Made by a program: the position numbers and the translations under genes. Of a stretch of 64,000 nucleotides of DNA, positions 1 through 8,482 are shown piece by piece (the first letter of the stretch is position 1; every line of letters begins with the position of its first letter). The stretch is from Paenibacillus sp. LHD-38 (lineage in GTDB: Bacteria; Bacillota; Bacilli; Paenibacillales; Paenibacillaceae), in NCBI RefSeq assembly GCF_031157315.1, contig NZ_JAVIFU010000038.1, positions 1-64,000 on the forward strand. Direction: 5' to 3'. Under the pieces are notes generated by a model. It saw only the letters and a list, made by a program, of their open reading frames with translations. It searched no databases and had not been told where the DNA came from.

Positions 1-82
1 CATACCGAACACGACCGTTAAGCCCTCCAGCGCCAATGGTACTTAGACCGCAGGGTCTTGGGAGAGTAGGACGTCGCCAAGC
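1..82 (+). rRNA. rrf: 5S ribosomal RNA, 3' part (truncated by window edge)
   Basis: The first 82 bases match the 3' two-thirds of a bacterial 5S rRNA: the segment reads through CCGAACACG, the TTAAGCCCTCCAGCGCC stretch, a GGGTCTTGGGAGAGTAGG loop-E/helix region and ends at CGCCAAGC. A full 5S is about 117 nt, so roughly 35 nt and the rest of an rrn operon lie before the window. It is followed directly by an intrinsic terminator. Placement just ahead of ctsR resembles the rrn-rich region of other Bacillales chromosomes. Confidence 0.93.
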
Positions 83-89
83 ACGAGAG

Positions 90-119
90 ACCTATCGCAT
101 GTGATGCGATAGGTTTTTT
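90..119 (+). terminator. Intrinsic terminator of the rRNA operon
   Basis: An 11-bp perfect stem ACCTATCGCAT / ATGCGATAGGT with a GTG loop is followed by a run of T. It begins 8 nt after the 5S 3' end, so it ends rRNA transcription before ctsR. Confidence 0.9.
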
Positions 120-386
120 GTTGTTTTTACAGTCGGTAAACTTAGAGTAAATAGGACTTGAGCTTCATACAATCTCTATAACCTCTTACTATACATAAGA
201 CATGCTTCGCCAAAAACTAAGAAATTTTAAAAAAAGGTTTGAGTACAAAAATTATTTATTATTATTCAGCCAAACTTTGGCCTTCGAGCGAAGCGTATCA
301 ACGTTTTATCTTCATAATAACGAAGTCCATGTATAAACAGCGGGTTACCGCACCAAGCTAATATAAAAATGAATTTTAATGAGCAC
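120..386. other. Intergenic stretch between rrn terminator and ctsR promoter
   Basis: AT-rich non-coding DNA. I see no supported gene, tRNA or strong hairpin here; it separates the rrn operon from the stress operon. Confidence 0.6.
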
Positions 387-414
387 TTGACCTTTTTCCA
401 AAATTGCATATAAT
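387..414 (+). promoter_or_regulatory. Sigma-A promoter of ctsR operon
   Basis: TTGACC (387-392) and a perfect TATAAT (409-414) are separated by 16 bp. Transcription would start near 421, giving a leader of about 125 nt before the ctsR TTG codon. The CtsR operator begins just downstream of the -10 box. Confidence 0.85.
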
Positions 415-422
415 AAAATCAA

Positions 423-439
423 AGTCAAAGAAAGTCAAA
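423..439 (+). promoter_or_regulatory. CtsR operator (tandem heptanucleotide)
   Basis: Two AGTCAAA heptads (423-429 and 433-439) separated by GAA fit the CtsR consensus RGTCAAANANRGTCAAA at every position. The site covers the predicted transcription start of the ctsR operon. This implies repression by CtsR and heat or protein-stress release, as is known for Bacillus class III heat-shock genes. Confidence 0.93.
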
Positions 440-546
440 GTCAGTTGTTCGAATATTCGGTGTATGATGAAATTGGCTGCTTGGACTTCAATGATCTATT
501 GTTTCAACTTTCGTTTTATTGGTTATTTCTCAGGGAGGTTGGTGGT

Positions 547-1008
547 TTGCGTAACATTTCCGATCTCATCGAACAGTATCTTAAGCACATGCTGCAGGAC
601 AGTCCAGAGGGCGCAGTAGAAATTCAGCGCAATGACTTGGCTGACAAATTTTCTTGTGTACCTTCGCAAATCAACTATGTCATCAGTACTCGATTTACCA
701 TGGAGAAAGGATACATGGTTGAAAGTAAGCGCGGAGGCGGAGGCTATATCCGAATACAACGGATTGATCTTCCGGCACTGAAGGCGATTCAATTCCACAT
801 CGAAGAAACGGTAGGAGAATGTGTCGACCAAAGTGCGGCGGAAGGACTTATTTATCAGCTGGAGGAAGCGAGGCTTATCACGAAACGTGAGGGGAACCTG
901 CTTCGAGCAGCGGTACATCGCGATACGATAGCGCTTAAGCTGCCGCTCAGAGATGAACTCCGAGCTCGATTGCTCAGGTCCATGCTTATCTCATTGCTGG
1001 TTAAATAA
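547..1008 (+). CDS. ctsR: Transcriptional repressor CtsR
   Basis: Class III heat-shock repressor that binds the heptad operators of clp genes. From a TTG start at 547 the protein is 153 aa and begins MRNISDLIEQYL, as in the family. The start is supported by AGGGAGGT at 532-539, 7 nt upstream; the open frame continues further upstream but lacks a better start. An N-terminal winged helix-turn-helix is followed by Arg62 and the tetraglycine loop Gly63-66 (RGGGGYIRI), known in B. subtilis CtsR as the wing and thermosensor. The C-terminal half matches the dimerisation domain. First gene of ctsR-mcsA-mcsB-clpC, with a CtsR box at its own promoter, so autoregulated. Confidence 0.96.
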   Translation: MRNISDLIEQYLKHMLQDSPEGAVEIQRNDLADKFSCVPSQINYVISTRFTMEKGYMVESKRGGGGYIRIQRIDLPALKAIQFHIEETVGECVDQSAAEGLIYQLEEARLITKREGNLLRAAVHRDTIALKLPLRDELRARLLRSMLISLLVK

Positions 1009-1043
1009 CGAGCAGCCGTTTATACCGGGAGGAGGGATCAGGC

Positions 1044-1565
1044 TTGTTTTGCCAAGAATGCGGTAAAAAGCCCGCTACGCTTCATTTTACAAAAATCATC
1101 AATGGCGAGAAAACCGAATTTCACATCTGTGAAAGCTGTGCTCGTGAGAAAGGCGAAGGTATTCCTGGTGCGCCGAATAGTTTTTCCATTCATAGCTTAT
1201 TGTCAGGACTTCTTGATTTTGAGCAATTAGGCGGTTCGGGAATTGCCGGTATGAAGGAGCCTGCGCTGCGCTGCGAGGAATGCGGACTTACCTATACACA
1301 GTTCAGCAAGATTGGTCGATTCGGCTGCAGCTCCTGTTATCAGGCTTTTGAAGCTAAGCTTGATCCGCTTCTCAAACGGGTTCACAGCAGTACTGTACAC
1401 AGCGGTAAGATACCGAAGCGCTCAGGTGGACAAATCCAGTGCAAGCGCGAAATCGAACAGCTAAGGCGGAATCTGCAAGAGAAGATTGATCAAGAGGAGT
1501 TTGAAAGCGCGGCTCAGCTGCGTGATCGAATACGTGAATTAGAACGTAAAATTGCAGACCTGTAG
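1044..1565 (+). CDS. mcsA: Zinc-binding adaptor protein McsA
   Basis: Activator and partner of the arginine kinase McsB. The 173-aa protein starts with TTG (1044) behind GGAGGAGGG. It holds two zinc ribbons made of CxxC pairs: FCQECGKK with HICESCA near the N-terminus, and RCEECGLTY with GCSSCY around residues 75-100. The C-terminal 40 residues form a UVR motif (IEQLRRNLQEKID...AAQLRDRIREL), the ClpC-interacting helix pair. It sits 35 nt after ctsR and 19 nt before mcsB in one operon. Length and domain order are normal. Confidence 0.95.
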   Translation: MFCQECGKKPATLHFTKIINGEKTEFHICESCAREKGEGIPGAPNSFSIHSLLSGLLDFEQLGGSGIAGMKEPALRCEECGLTYTQFSKIGRFGCSSCYQAFEAKLDPLLKRVHSSTVHSGKIPKRSGGQIQCKREIEQLRRNLQEKIDQEEFESAAQLRDRIRELERKIADL

Positions 1566-1584
1566 GCTGGTATAGAAGGAGTGA

Positions 1585-2673
1585 ATGTACCTCTTGACTA
1601 AGCATCGATTCTCACAGCATGCGCTTAGCGAATGGATGAAGGACACAGGCCCGGAATCCGAAATTGTCATAAGCAGCAGAGTGCGAGTAGCGCGTAATTT
1701 ACGTCATCAGCCTTTTCCGTTGCTTGCAACGAATCAGCAATCTAAGGATGTCATGGATCAGTTGACTGAAGTGAGCCAAAGCGGTAAGCTGCAGCCCATG
1801 GGTTCATTTGAAACCATTGTTTTGTCAGATTTGAGCGAGCTTGATAAAAGGGTGCTTGTTGAAAAGCATTTGATCAGTCCCAATTTAGCGAACGAATCGC
1901 GATGCGGGGCCGTTATTTTAAGCGATAATGAATCTGTTAGCATAATGATTAACGAAGAAGATCATTTGCGCATTCAATGTTTGTATCCTGGTTTTCAAAT
2001 CCAAGAGGCATGGGCATTGGCTAGCGGAATTGACGATATTTTTGAGGAATCTGCCGATTATGCTTTTGATGAAAAACGCGGTTATCTAACGACTTGTCCA
2101 ACTAATGTTGGCACAGGTATACGGGCTTCGGTTATGATGCATTTACCGGCGCTTGTGCTTACGTCGCAGATCAATCGCATATTATCAGCAGTCACGCAGG
2201 TGGGTTTAGCGGTAAGAGGATTGTATGGCGAGGGCAGTGAGGCGCTTGGCAACTTGTTTCAAGTGTCAAACCAAATTACGCTTGGTCAATCCGAGAAAGA
2301 AATCATAGACAATTTGTACAGTGTAGCAAGACAAATTATCGAGCATGAGAAAGCAGCGCGTAAGCGCCTCATGCATGATTCAAGGCTGAGAACGGAGGAT
2401 CGGATAAAGCGATCATACGGGATTTTATCTTATGCACAGATCATGGACTCCAAGGAAGCGGCACAGCGTTTATCGGATGTGCGGCTTGGCGCGGACCTCG
2501 GTATTTTATCTGATGTAACGCCGCAAGTGTTGAATGAGCTTTTGGTAATGACTCAGCCTGGATTTTTGCAACAAACCTTCGATGAGAAGATGAGTCCAGA
2601 GCAGAGGGATTTTAGGAGAGCAGAACTCATACGCAAGCAATTGCGTGGTGAAAAAGGCCATGGGGGTGCGTAA
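1585..2673 (+). CDS. mcsB: Protein-arginine kinase McsB
   Basis: Phosphorylates arginines on CtsR and on misfolded proteins, marking them for ClpCP. The 362-aa sequence has the phosphagen-kinase catalytic fold: VISSRVRVARNL near residue 30, an acidic NEEDHLRIQ segment near 115-120, TTCPTNVGTG with the reactive Cys near 170, and RGLYGEGSEALGN. Near the C-terminus RDFRRA matches the RDxxRA phospho-arginine docking motif. ATG 1585 lies only 3 nt after AAGGAG; the in-frame TTG at 1594 (MTKHRFSQH) lies 12 nt after it and gives a family-like N-terminus, so the true start is uncertain by three codons. Confidence 0.95.
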   Translation: MYLLTKHRFSQHALSEWMKDTGPESEIVISSRVRVARNLRHQPFPLLATNQQSKDVMDQLTEVSQSGKLQPMGSFETIVLSDLSELDKRVLVEKHLISPNLANESRCGAVILSDNESVSIMINEEDHLRIQCLYPGFQIQEAWALASGIDDIFEESADYAFDEKRGYLTTCPTNVGTGIRASVMMHLPALVLTSQINRILSAVTQVGLAVRGLYGEGSEALGNLFQVSNQITLGQSEKEIIDNLYSVARQIIEHEKAARKRLMHDSRLRTEDRIKRSYGILSYAQIMDSKEAAQRLSDVRLGADLGILSDVTPQVLNELLVMTQPGFLQQTFDEKMSPEQRDFRRAELIRKQLRGEKGHGGA

Positions 2674-2675
2674 AT

Positions 2676-5135
2676 ATGATGTTTGGAAGATTTACGGAGC
2701 GAGCACAGAAGGTGCTTGCATTGGCGCAAGAGGAAGCGGTTCGTCTCGGACATAACAATATAGGAACAGAGCACATTTTGCTTGGCCTTATTCGCGAAGG
2801 GGAAGGAATAGCGGCTAAAGCATTGATCGGGTTAGGTCTTGGGCTTGAAAAAATTCAAGATGAGGTTGAAGCTTTAATCGGCCGCGGTCAAGAGCAGCCG
2901 AATAACATCGCTTATACGCCTCGTGCAAAAAAAGTGATCGAGCTTTCGATGGATGAAGCCAGAAAGCTAGGACATACGTATGTTGGTACAGAGCATATAT
3001 TGCTTGGACTGATCCGCGAAGGTGAAGGCGTTGCGGCACGCGTGCTTAACAATCTTGGTATTAGCCTCAATAAGGCGCGCCAACAGGTGCTGCAGCTGCT
3101 AGGAAGCAGCGAAGCCGTATCAAGCAACCACGGTTCGCCGACTAATGTAAGTACGCCTACGCTTGACGGTCTTGCAAGAGACTTGACTGCTTATGCGAAA
3201 GAAGGAAATCTCGACCCTGTTATTGGACGCAGCAAAGAAATCGAGCGCGTTATTCAAGTGCTAAGCCGTCGGACCAAAAACAATCCCGTGCTAATCGGGG
3301 AGCCTGGCGTAGGTAAAACAGCGATTGCCGAAGGCCTTGCTCAAAAAATTATCGAAAATGAAATTCCTGAAACTTTGCGCGATAAACGAGTAATGACGCT
3401 GGATATGGGGTCTGTGGTTGCGGGTACGAAATACCGCGGCGAGTTCGAGGACCGTCTGAAAAAGATCATGGATGAGATTCGCCAAGCAGGCAATATCATT
3501 CTATTCATTGATGAGCTTCATACACTGATCGGTGCTGGCGGAGCAGAAGGCGCGATTGATGCATCGAATATTTTGAAGCCGTCTTTAGCACGCGGCGAGC
3601 TTCAGTGCATCGGGGCTACGACACTGGATGAGTACCGTAAATACATCGAGAAGGATGCAGCGCTTGAGCGCCGCTTTCAGCCGATTACGGTCGATCAACC
3701 GTCTCCTGAAGAAGCCATTCAAATTTTGTACGGCTTACGTGATCGTTACGAAGCTCATCACCGTGTGAAAATTACGGATGAAGCAATTGTGCAGGCAGTT
3801 AAACTTTCTGATCGTTACATTCCAGATCGGTTCTTGCCGGATAAAGCCATCGATCTTATCGATGAAGCAGGATCGAAGGTACGCTTGCATTCTTACACGG
3901 TACCGCCGAATTTGAAGCAGCTTGAGAATCGTCTGGAGGATATCCGCAAGGAGAAGGATGCAGCGGTTCAGAGCCAAGAATTCGAGAAAGCGGCAGCCCT
4001 TCGAGACACAGAGCAAAAAATTCGCGAAGAGCTCGACATAACCAAAAACCAGTGGAAAGAAAAACAAGGACGTACGGATTCCGAAGTAACCCCAGAGGAT
4101 ATCGCTCAGGTTGTAGCCAGCTGGACGGGAATTCCGGTAAGTAAAATGGCTGAAGGTGAGACCGAGCGTCTGTTGAAAATGGAAGATATTCTTCATGACC
4201 GTATTATCGGACAGGAAGACGCAGTCAAATCGGTATCGAGAGCGATTCGCCGCGCGCGTGCCGGCCTCAAGGATCCGAAGCGTCCAATCGGTTCATTCAT
4301 TTTCTTAGGGCCAACGGGCGTTGGTAAGACAGAGCTGGCAAGAGCGCTTGCTGAAGCGATGTTTGGCGATGAGAACGCGGTTATCCGCATTGACATGTCG
4401 GAATACATGGAGAAGCATTCGACTTCACGTCTAGTCGGAGCGCCTCCGGGCTATGTCGGCTATGAAGAAGGCGGACAACTGACGGAGAAAGTACGCCGCA
4501 AGCCTTATTCCGTAGTCCTGCTCGATGAGATCGAGAAAGCACATCCAGAAGTGTTCAATATCTTGCTTCAAGTGCTTGAGGATGGTCGTTTAACCGATTC
4601 GAAAGGACGCGTTGTTGATTTCCGCAATACGTTGATCATTATGACTTCCAATGTCGGAGCCGATCAAATCAAAAAGAATTCTTCCCTTGGCTTTACTGCC
4701 GTTCAAGATGCAGGGCGCGACTTCCTGCAAATGAAGGACAAAGTTATGGCTGAGCTCAAGAAAAGCTTCCGTCCAGAGTTCTTGAACCGTATTGATGAGA
4801 GCATCGTGTTCCATTCGCTTGGCGAAGAGCATATTGCCCGAATCGTTACGTTGATGTCGGAGGAGCTCCGCAAGCGTCTACGTGAGCAGGAGGTTGATTT
4901 CGTACTAACGGATGCAGCAAAAGCGTTCCTTGCTAAGGAAGGCTACGATCCGCAATACGGAGCGCGTCCGCTTCGCCGGGCGATCCAAAAGCATATCGAG
5001 GACCGTCTGTCCGAAGATTTGCTTATGGGTAAAATCCAAAAAGGCGACACGTTCACCATTGACGAAAAAGATGGCGGCTTAACGGTCAGCAAGTCCATCC
5101 CAGAACAAGAGCCTGAAGAATCGACAACGAAATAA
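2676..5135 (+). CDS. clpC: ATP-dependent Clp protease ATP-binding subunit ClpC
   Basis: Hsp100 unfoldase that feeds ClpP. The 819-aa protein starts MMFGRFTERAQKVL and shows two N-terminal Clp repeats (about 1-150), first AAA+ module with Walker A GEPGVGKT, the coiled M-domain carrying a UVR-like segment (EKDAAVQSQEFEKAAALRD), and second AAA+ module with Walker A GPTGVGKT and Walker B VVLLDEIEKA. A pore-type GYVGYEEGG segment is present. It follows mcsB by 2 nt and closes the CtsR operon before a strong terminator. McsB/McsA act as its adaptor system, so the operon is a complete quality-control cassette. Confidence 0.98.
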   Translation: MMFGRFTERAQKVLALAQEEAVRLGHNNIGTEHILLGLIREGEGIAAKALIGLGLGLEKIQDEVEALIGRGQEQPNNIAYTPRAKKVIELSMDEARKLGHTYVGTEHILLGLIREGEGVAARVLNNLGISLNKARQQVLQLLGSSEAVSSNHGSPTNVSTPTLDGLARDLTAYAKEGNLDPVIGRSKEIERVIQVLSRRTKNNPVLIGEPGVGKTAIAEGLAQKIIENEIPETLRDKRVMTLDMGSVVAGTKYRGEFEDRLKKIMDEIRQAGNIILFIDELHTLIGAGGAEGAIDASNILKPSLARGELQCIGATTLDEYRKYIEKDAALERRFQPITVDQPSPEEAIQILYGLRDRYEAHHRVKITDEAIVQAVKLSDRYIPDRFLPDKAIDLIDEAGSKVRLHSYTVPPNLKQLENRLEDIRKEKDAAVQSQEFEKAAALRDTEQKIREELDITKNQWKEKQGRTDSEVTPEDIAQVVASWTGIPVSKMAEGETERLLKMEDILHDRIIGQEDAVKSVSRAIRRARAGLKDPKRPIGSFIFLGPTGVGKTELARALAEAMFGDENAVIRIDMSEYMEKHSTSRLVGAPPGYVGYEEGGQLTEKVRRKPYSVVLLDEIEKAHPEVFNILLQVLEDGRLTDSKGRVVDFRNTLIIMTSNVGADQIKKNSSLGFTAVQDAGRDFLQMKDKVMAELKKSFRPEFLNRIDESIVFHSLGEEHIARIVTLMSEELRKRLREQEVDFVLTDAAKAFLAKEGYDPQYGARPLRRAIQKHIEDRLSEDLLMGKIQKGDTFTIDEKDGGLTVSKSIPEQEPEESTTK

Positions 5136-5147
5136 ACGATAATATCT

Positions 5148-5189
5148 AACTGTCCCGCAACCAGATAAGCTGTTTGCGGGACAGTTTTT
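5148..5189 (+). terminator. Intrinsic terminator after clpC
   Basis: A 13-bp perfect stem AACTGTCCCGCAA (5148-5160) / TTGCGGGACAGTT (5174-5186) is followed by TTTT. Ends the ctsR-clpC operon. Confidence 0.93.
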
Positions 5190-5203
5190 ATTATCGCAAA
5201 TAA

Positions 5204-5231
5204 TTAACAATGAGAATCATTATCGTATAAT
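5204..5231 (+). promoter_or_regulatory. Sigma-A promoter of hmoA with overlapping Fur box
   Basis: TTAACA (5204-5209) and TATAAT (5226-5231) are 16 bp apart. The spacer holds TGAGAATCATTATCG (5211-5225), which matches 13 of 15 positions of the Fur consensus TGATAATNATTATCA. A repressor bound here would block RNA polymerase, so expression should rise on iron limitation. Confidence 0.85.
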
Positions 5232-5267
5232 GAGGGGATAGCATTACATAGAATGGGAGGAACAACG

Positions 5268-5615
5268 ATGATAGTTGTTACTAATACAATTAAGGTGAAA
5301 AAGGGTCACGGGGAGACGGTAGCCAAGCGTTTTCAAAACTCGAAAGGTATTGATTTATCTCCAGGCTTTATCCGCATGGAGGTATTGTTTACAGAAGGGT
5401 TAGAGGAAATTGACGAGCTTAAGGTCAGCACGACATGGGAAGATAAAGCTTCGTTTGAAGGATGGGTAAACAGTGATTCCTTCCGGCAGGCGCATGCTCA
5501 TAGAGGCGGACAGCAGCCGGGCGCAGAGGGTCAGCAAACGGAAAGCGTAATGCTCGGCTCGCAGTTGTCCACGCATCGCGTTTTAGTCGCCCGCCAGGCC
5601 GGAATAGAAGGGTAA
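5268..5615 (+). CDS. hmoA: Heme-degrading monooxygenase HmoA (IsdG-like)
   Basis: Antibiotic-biosynthesis-monooxygenase-fold protein that opens heme to release iron. The 115-aa protein begins MIVVTNTIKVKKG, very like B. subtilis HmoA. The IsdG-type catalytic triad is visible: Asn6 (TNT), Trp in EGWV and His in QAHAH. ATG 5268 is chosen over ATG 5253 because GGGAGGA at 5254-5260 is the ribosome binding site. It is a single-gene unit with a Fur-box promoter and a terminator on each side, inserted between the clpC and radA units. Role in iron recovery is from family knowledge. Confidence 0.9.
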   Translation: MIVVTNTIKVKKGHGETVAKRFQNSKGIDLSPGFIRMEVLFTEGLEEIDELKVSTTWEDKASFEGWVNSDSFRQAHAHRGGQQPGAEGQQTESVMLGSQLSTHRVLVARQAGIEG

Positions 5616-5620
5616 ACCGC

Positions 5621-5660
5621 ACGCTCTCTTATCCACAGTGGATAACGGGAGCGTTTTTTT
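5621..5660 (+). terminator. Intrinsic terminator after hmoA, containing DnaA-box palindrome
   Basis: The stem ACGCTC..TTATCCAC / GTGGATAA..GGAGCGT is followed by seven T. The upper part of the stem is the palindrome TTATCCAC-A-GTGGATAA, so the terminator also carries two overlapping DnaA-box sequences. Confidence 0.85.
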
Positions 5661-5743
5661 GTTGATTTCGAATAAACAGATTGTGGGGATATGTTGATGA
5701 CTTGTGGATAATGTTGATAAGTTGTTGGCAAATCTGTGGATAA
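5629..5743. promoter_or_regulatory. DnaA-box cluster
   Basis: Three exact matches to the DnaA box TTATCCACA lie within 115 bp: 5629-5637 on the + strand, and TGTGGATAA (the reverse complement) at 5703-5711 and 5735-5743. A fourth site, AGTGGATAA at 5637-5645, has one mismatch and overlaps the first. Near-matches such as TGTGGGGAT and TGTGGGAAA occur around them. No dnaA or dnaN gene is nearby, so this is not oriC itself; it may be a DnaA-titrating or regulatory cluster. The 278-bp region up to radA has no gene. Confidence 0.7.
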
Positions 5744-5938
5744 CTATGATGGGAAATGAAATGGATAGGTTTAGCTGTGGGAAACGAATAATAGTAAGGG
5801 TATCGTCTTTTTTCATTCACAATGTGGGTTTATAGATGGGGGATAAAATGGTAAACTTTATGTAGTGTCATTTTAAGCATAATCGCTAGGGATGGCTTCA
5901 TCTATTTTTGCTAGCCCATAACGTTTAAGGAGTACAGA

Positions 5939-7306
5939 ATGGCCAAAATAAAATCGAAGTTTGTTTGTACGGAATGCGGTACCGAATCGGCAAAATGGCT
6001 GGGGAAATGCCCTGGTTGCCATGCTTGGAATTCAATGGTGGAAGAGAAAGAAACGGTTGTGAAGACGAAGGGCGTCGGATTGTCTTCGTTTCATGCGAAA
6101 GAAAAGCCGCAGTCCATCATACATATAGAAAGTGGGCAAGAGCCTCGTATTGAGACGAGAATGCTTGAGCTTAATCGTGTGCTCGGCGGAGGCGTCGTTC
6201 CTGGCTCGCTTATCCTTGTAGGCGGGGACCCCGGTATCGGGAAATCGACGCTGCTGCTTCAAACCTCTCATGCCCTAGCGGTGAAAGGGCTGAAGGTTCT
6301 CTATATTTCCGGGGAGGAGTCAGTGCGGCAAACGAGGCTTCGGGCGGACCGCCTCGGCGCTCTGACGGAATCGCTGTATGTATTATGCGAGACCAATATG
6401 GAGCAAATTAACGATGCGATTGAATCGGTACAGCCGGATTTTCTCGTCATCGACTCGATTCAAACCGTTTATGATCCTAATGTTCAATCAGCTCCCGGCA
6501 GTGTGTCGCAGGTTCGCGAGTGTACGGCGCATTTTATGAGAGTTGCCAAAATTAAAGGGATCGCAACGGTGCTGGTCGGGCATGTCACGAAAGAAGGAGC
6601 AATTGCCGGGCCTAGGCTGCTTGAGCATATGGTGGACTGTGTCCTTTATTTTGAAGGGGAGCGTCATCATACGTACCGGATTTTACGCGCAGTAAAAAAC
6701 CGCTTTGGATCGACGAATGAAATCGGTATTTTTGAGATGGGCGAGGATGGCTTGCGGGAGGTTTCCAATCCTTCTGAATTGTTTTTATCTGAGCGTCCGC
6801 TTGGCGTTTCCGGTTCGACGGTTGTCGCTAGCATGGAGGGCACGAGGCCTGTGCTTGTAGAGCTTCAAGCGCTTGTGGCTACAACCAACTTCCCTTCACC
6901 AAGAAGAATGTCCACCGGTATTGACCACAACCGGATGGCGCTTATCATTGCGGTATTGGAGAAACGAAACGGCATGTTTCTACAAACGCAGGATGCTTAC
7001 TTGAACGTAGCGGGAGGCGTGAAGCTTGATGAGCCGGCAGTCGACCTTGCTGCCGCGGTCAGTATTGCCTCCAGCTTTCGGGATGCGCCGACGAAGCCCT
7101 ACGACGTTATTTTTGGCGAGGTGGGGCTGACAGGAGAGGTTCGTGCGGTGTCGCGAGCGGAGCAGCGGGTGAAAGAAGCGGAGAAATTAGGATTCAAACG
7201 AGTTATTATGCCGGAAAAAAGCTTAAAAGGGTGGAAGCCGCCCGCAGGCATAGAAATCATTGGCGTAACCACAGTGTCGGAAGCACTTAAGGCTGCGCTT
7301 GGATAG
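5939..7306 (+). CDS. radA: DNA repair protein RadA
   Basis: RecA-like helicase that drives branch migration in recombination. The 455-aa protein has an N-terminal C4 zinc finger (CTECGTESAKWLGKCPGC, residues 10-27), Walker A GGDPGIGKST near residue 95, the RadA-specific KNRFG motif (AVKNRFGSTNE) and a Lon-protease-like C-terminal domain. Start at 5939 follows AAGGAG at 5927-5932. It lies 11 nt before disA, as in Bacillus, where RadA modulates DisA activity. Confidence 0.97.
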   Translation: MAKIKSKFVCTECGTESAKWLGKCPGCHAWNSMVEEKETVVKTKGVGLSSFHAKEKPQSIIHIESGQEPRIETRMLELNRVLGGGVVPGSLILVGGDPGIGKSTLLLQTSHALAVKGLKVLYISGEESVRQTRLRADRLGALTESLYVLCETNMEQINDAIESVQPDFLVIDSIQTVYDPNVQSAPGSVSQVRECTAHFMRVAKIKGIATVLVGHVTKEGAIAGPRLLEHMVDCVLYFEGERHHTYRILRAVKNRFGSTNEIGIFEMGEDGLREVSNPSELFLSERPLGVSGSTVVASMEGTRPVLVELQALVATTNFPSPRRMSTGIDHNRMALIIAVLEKRNGMFLQTQDAYLNVAGGVKLDEPAVDLAAAVSIASSFRDAPTKPYDVIFGEVGLTGEVRAVSRAEQRVKEAEKLGFKRVIMPEKSLKGWKPPAGIEIIGVTTVSEALKAALG

Positions 7307-7317
7307 GGGGGCAGACG

Positions 7318-8394
7318 ATGAAGGAACCTACTCAGCTTGAAATTATGAATCAATTATTGCAATTAGTCGCACCAGGTACCCCTTTTCGTGATGGGCTTGA
7401 AAATGTGCTTCGGGCGAAAACGGGGGCTTTGCTTGTAGTGGGCTACAGTCCAGAGGTGATGGAGGTTGTGGATGGAGGATTCTCCATTAATTGCGACTTC
7501 TCGCCCAACTATTTATATGAGCTTGCAAAAATGGATGGCGCGATTATTTTGAGCGAGGATATGCGCCGGATATTGTATGCGAATACGCAGCTTATTCCGA
7601 ACAGCTCTATCCCGTCGATTGAAACAGGTATACGTCACCGTACGGCGGAGCGTGTAGCGAAGCAAACCGGAAAGCTGGTCGTTTCCATCTCACAGCGACG
7701 CAACATTATCACGCTGTACCAAGGCAACCTTCGTTATTCACTGAAGGATATGGGCGTAATTTTGACGAAAGCGAATCAAGCGATCCAAACGCTCGAGAAA
7801 TATAAAGCAGTGCTAAGCCAATCGTTTACGAATTTGTCAGCGCTTGAGTTTGAGGAGCTTGTTACCCTTCAGGAAGTAGCCCATGTTATCCAACGTGTTG
7901 AGATGGTGCTGCGCATCAAGATGGAAATTAAACGTTATGTGAACGAGCTGGGTACGGAAGGCCGCCTCATCAGCATGCAAATGGATGAATTGGTGGGCGG
8001 TGTCGAAGAGGATGCTTGGTACTTACTTAAGGATTATGCAAAAGAGAATTCGGATGAGAAGATTCGGGAAATTCGGGCGGGCCTGAAAAAGCTGAGCTCA
8101 GAAGAGCTGCTTGACGCGCCGCCGATCATCCGTCTAATCGGATACCCACATACGAGTAATATGAGCGATGAATCGGTTTCCCCCCGCGGCTACCGTCTGC
8201 TTAACAAAATTCCGAGATTGCCGCTAATTATTATGAATAATTTGATCGAGCGTTTTGGACGTTTGCCTCATATTCTGATGGCGACGATCGAAGAATTGGA
8301 TGAAGTTGAAGGCATTGGCGAGGTACGGGCACGGGCCATTAAGGAAGGTCTCAAACGGATCCAGGAGCAGATGTTCATTGACAGGCAAATCTAA
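7318..8394 (+). CDS. disA: DNA integrity scanning diadenylate cyclase DisA
   Basis: Makes cyclic di-AMP from ATP and couples synthesis to DNA integrity. The 358-aa protein has the DAC-domain signatures DGA (MDGAIILSED) and RHR (TGIRHRTAERVAKQ), a central helical spine, and a C-terminal helix-hairpin-helix DNA-binding domain (DEVEGIGEVRARAIKEG). ATG 7318 follows GGGGGG at 7306-7312. It is cotranscribed with radA. All key active-site motifs are intact. Confidence 0.97.
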   Translation: MKEPTQLEIMNQLLQLVAPGTPFRDGLENVLRAKTGALLVVGYSPEVMEVVDGGFSINCDFSPNYLYELAKMDGAIILSEDMRRILYANTQLIPNSSIPSIETGIRHRTAERVAKQTGKLVVSISQRRNIITLYQGNLRYSLKDMGVILTKANQAIQTLEKYKAVLSQSFTNLSALEFEELVTLQEVAHVIQRVEMVLRIKMEIKRYVNELGTEGRLISMQMDELVGGVEEDAWYLLKDYAKENSDEKIREIRAGLKKLSSEELLDAPPIIRLIGYPHTSNMSDESVSPRGYRLLNKIPRLPLIIMNNLIERFGRLPHILMATIEELDEVEGIGEVRARAIKEGLKRIQEQMFIDRQI

Positions 8395-8482
8395 ATCCCA
8401 TACAATGGATTGAATGTGGTCCTTTAACGCGGATATACATTCGTTAAGGGTTTTGGGGCATAGTAGAGAAGAGGTGGAAAAG

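Noticed and set aside
404..619. A 71-codon frame overlapping the ctsR leader
   Set aside because: It overlaps the promoter, the CtsR operator and the start of ctsR in another frame.
5660..5938. Chromosomal replication origin
   Set aside because: DnaA boxes are present but no dnaA, dnaN, rpmH or clear AT-rich unwinding repeats; called a DnaA-box cluster only.
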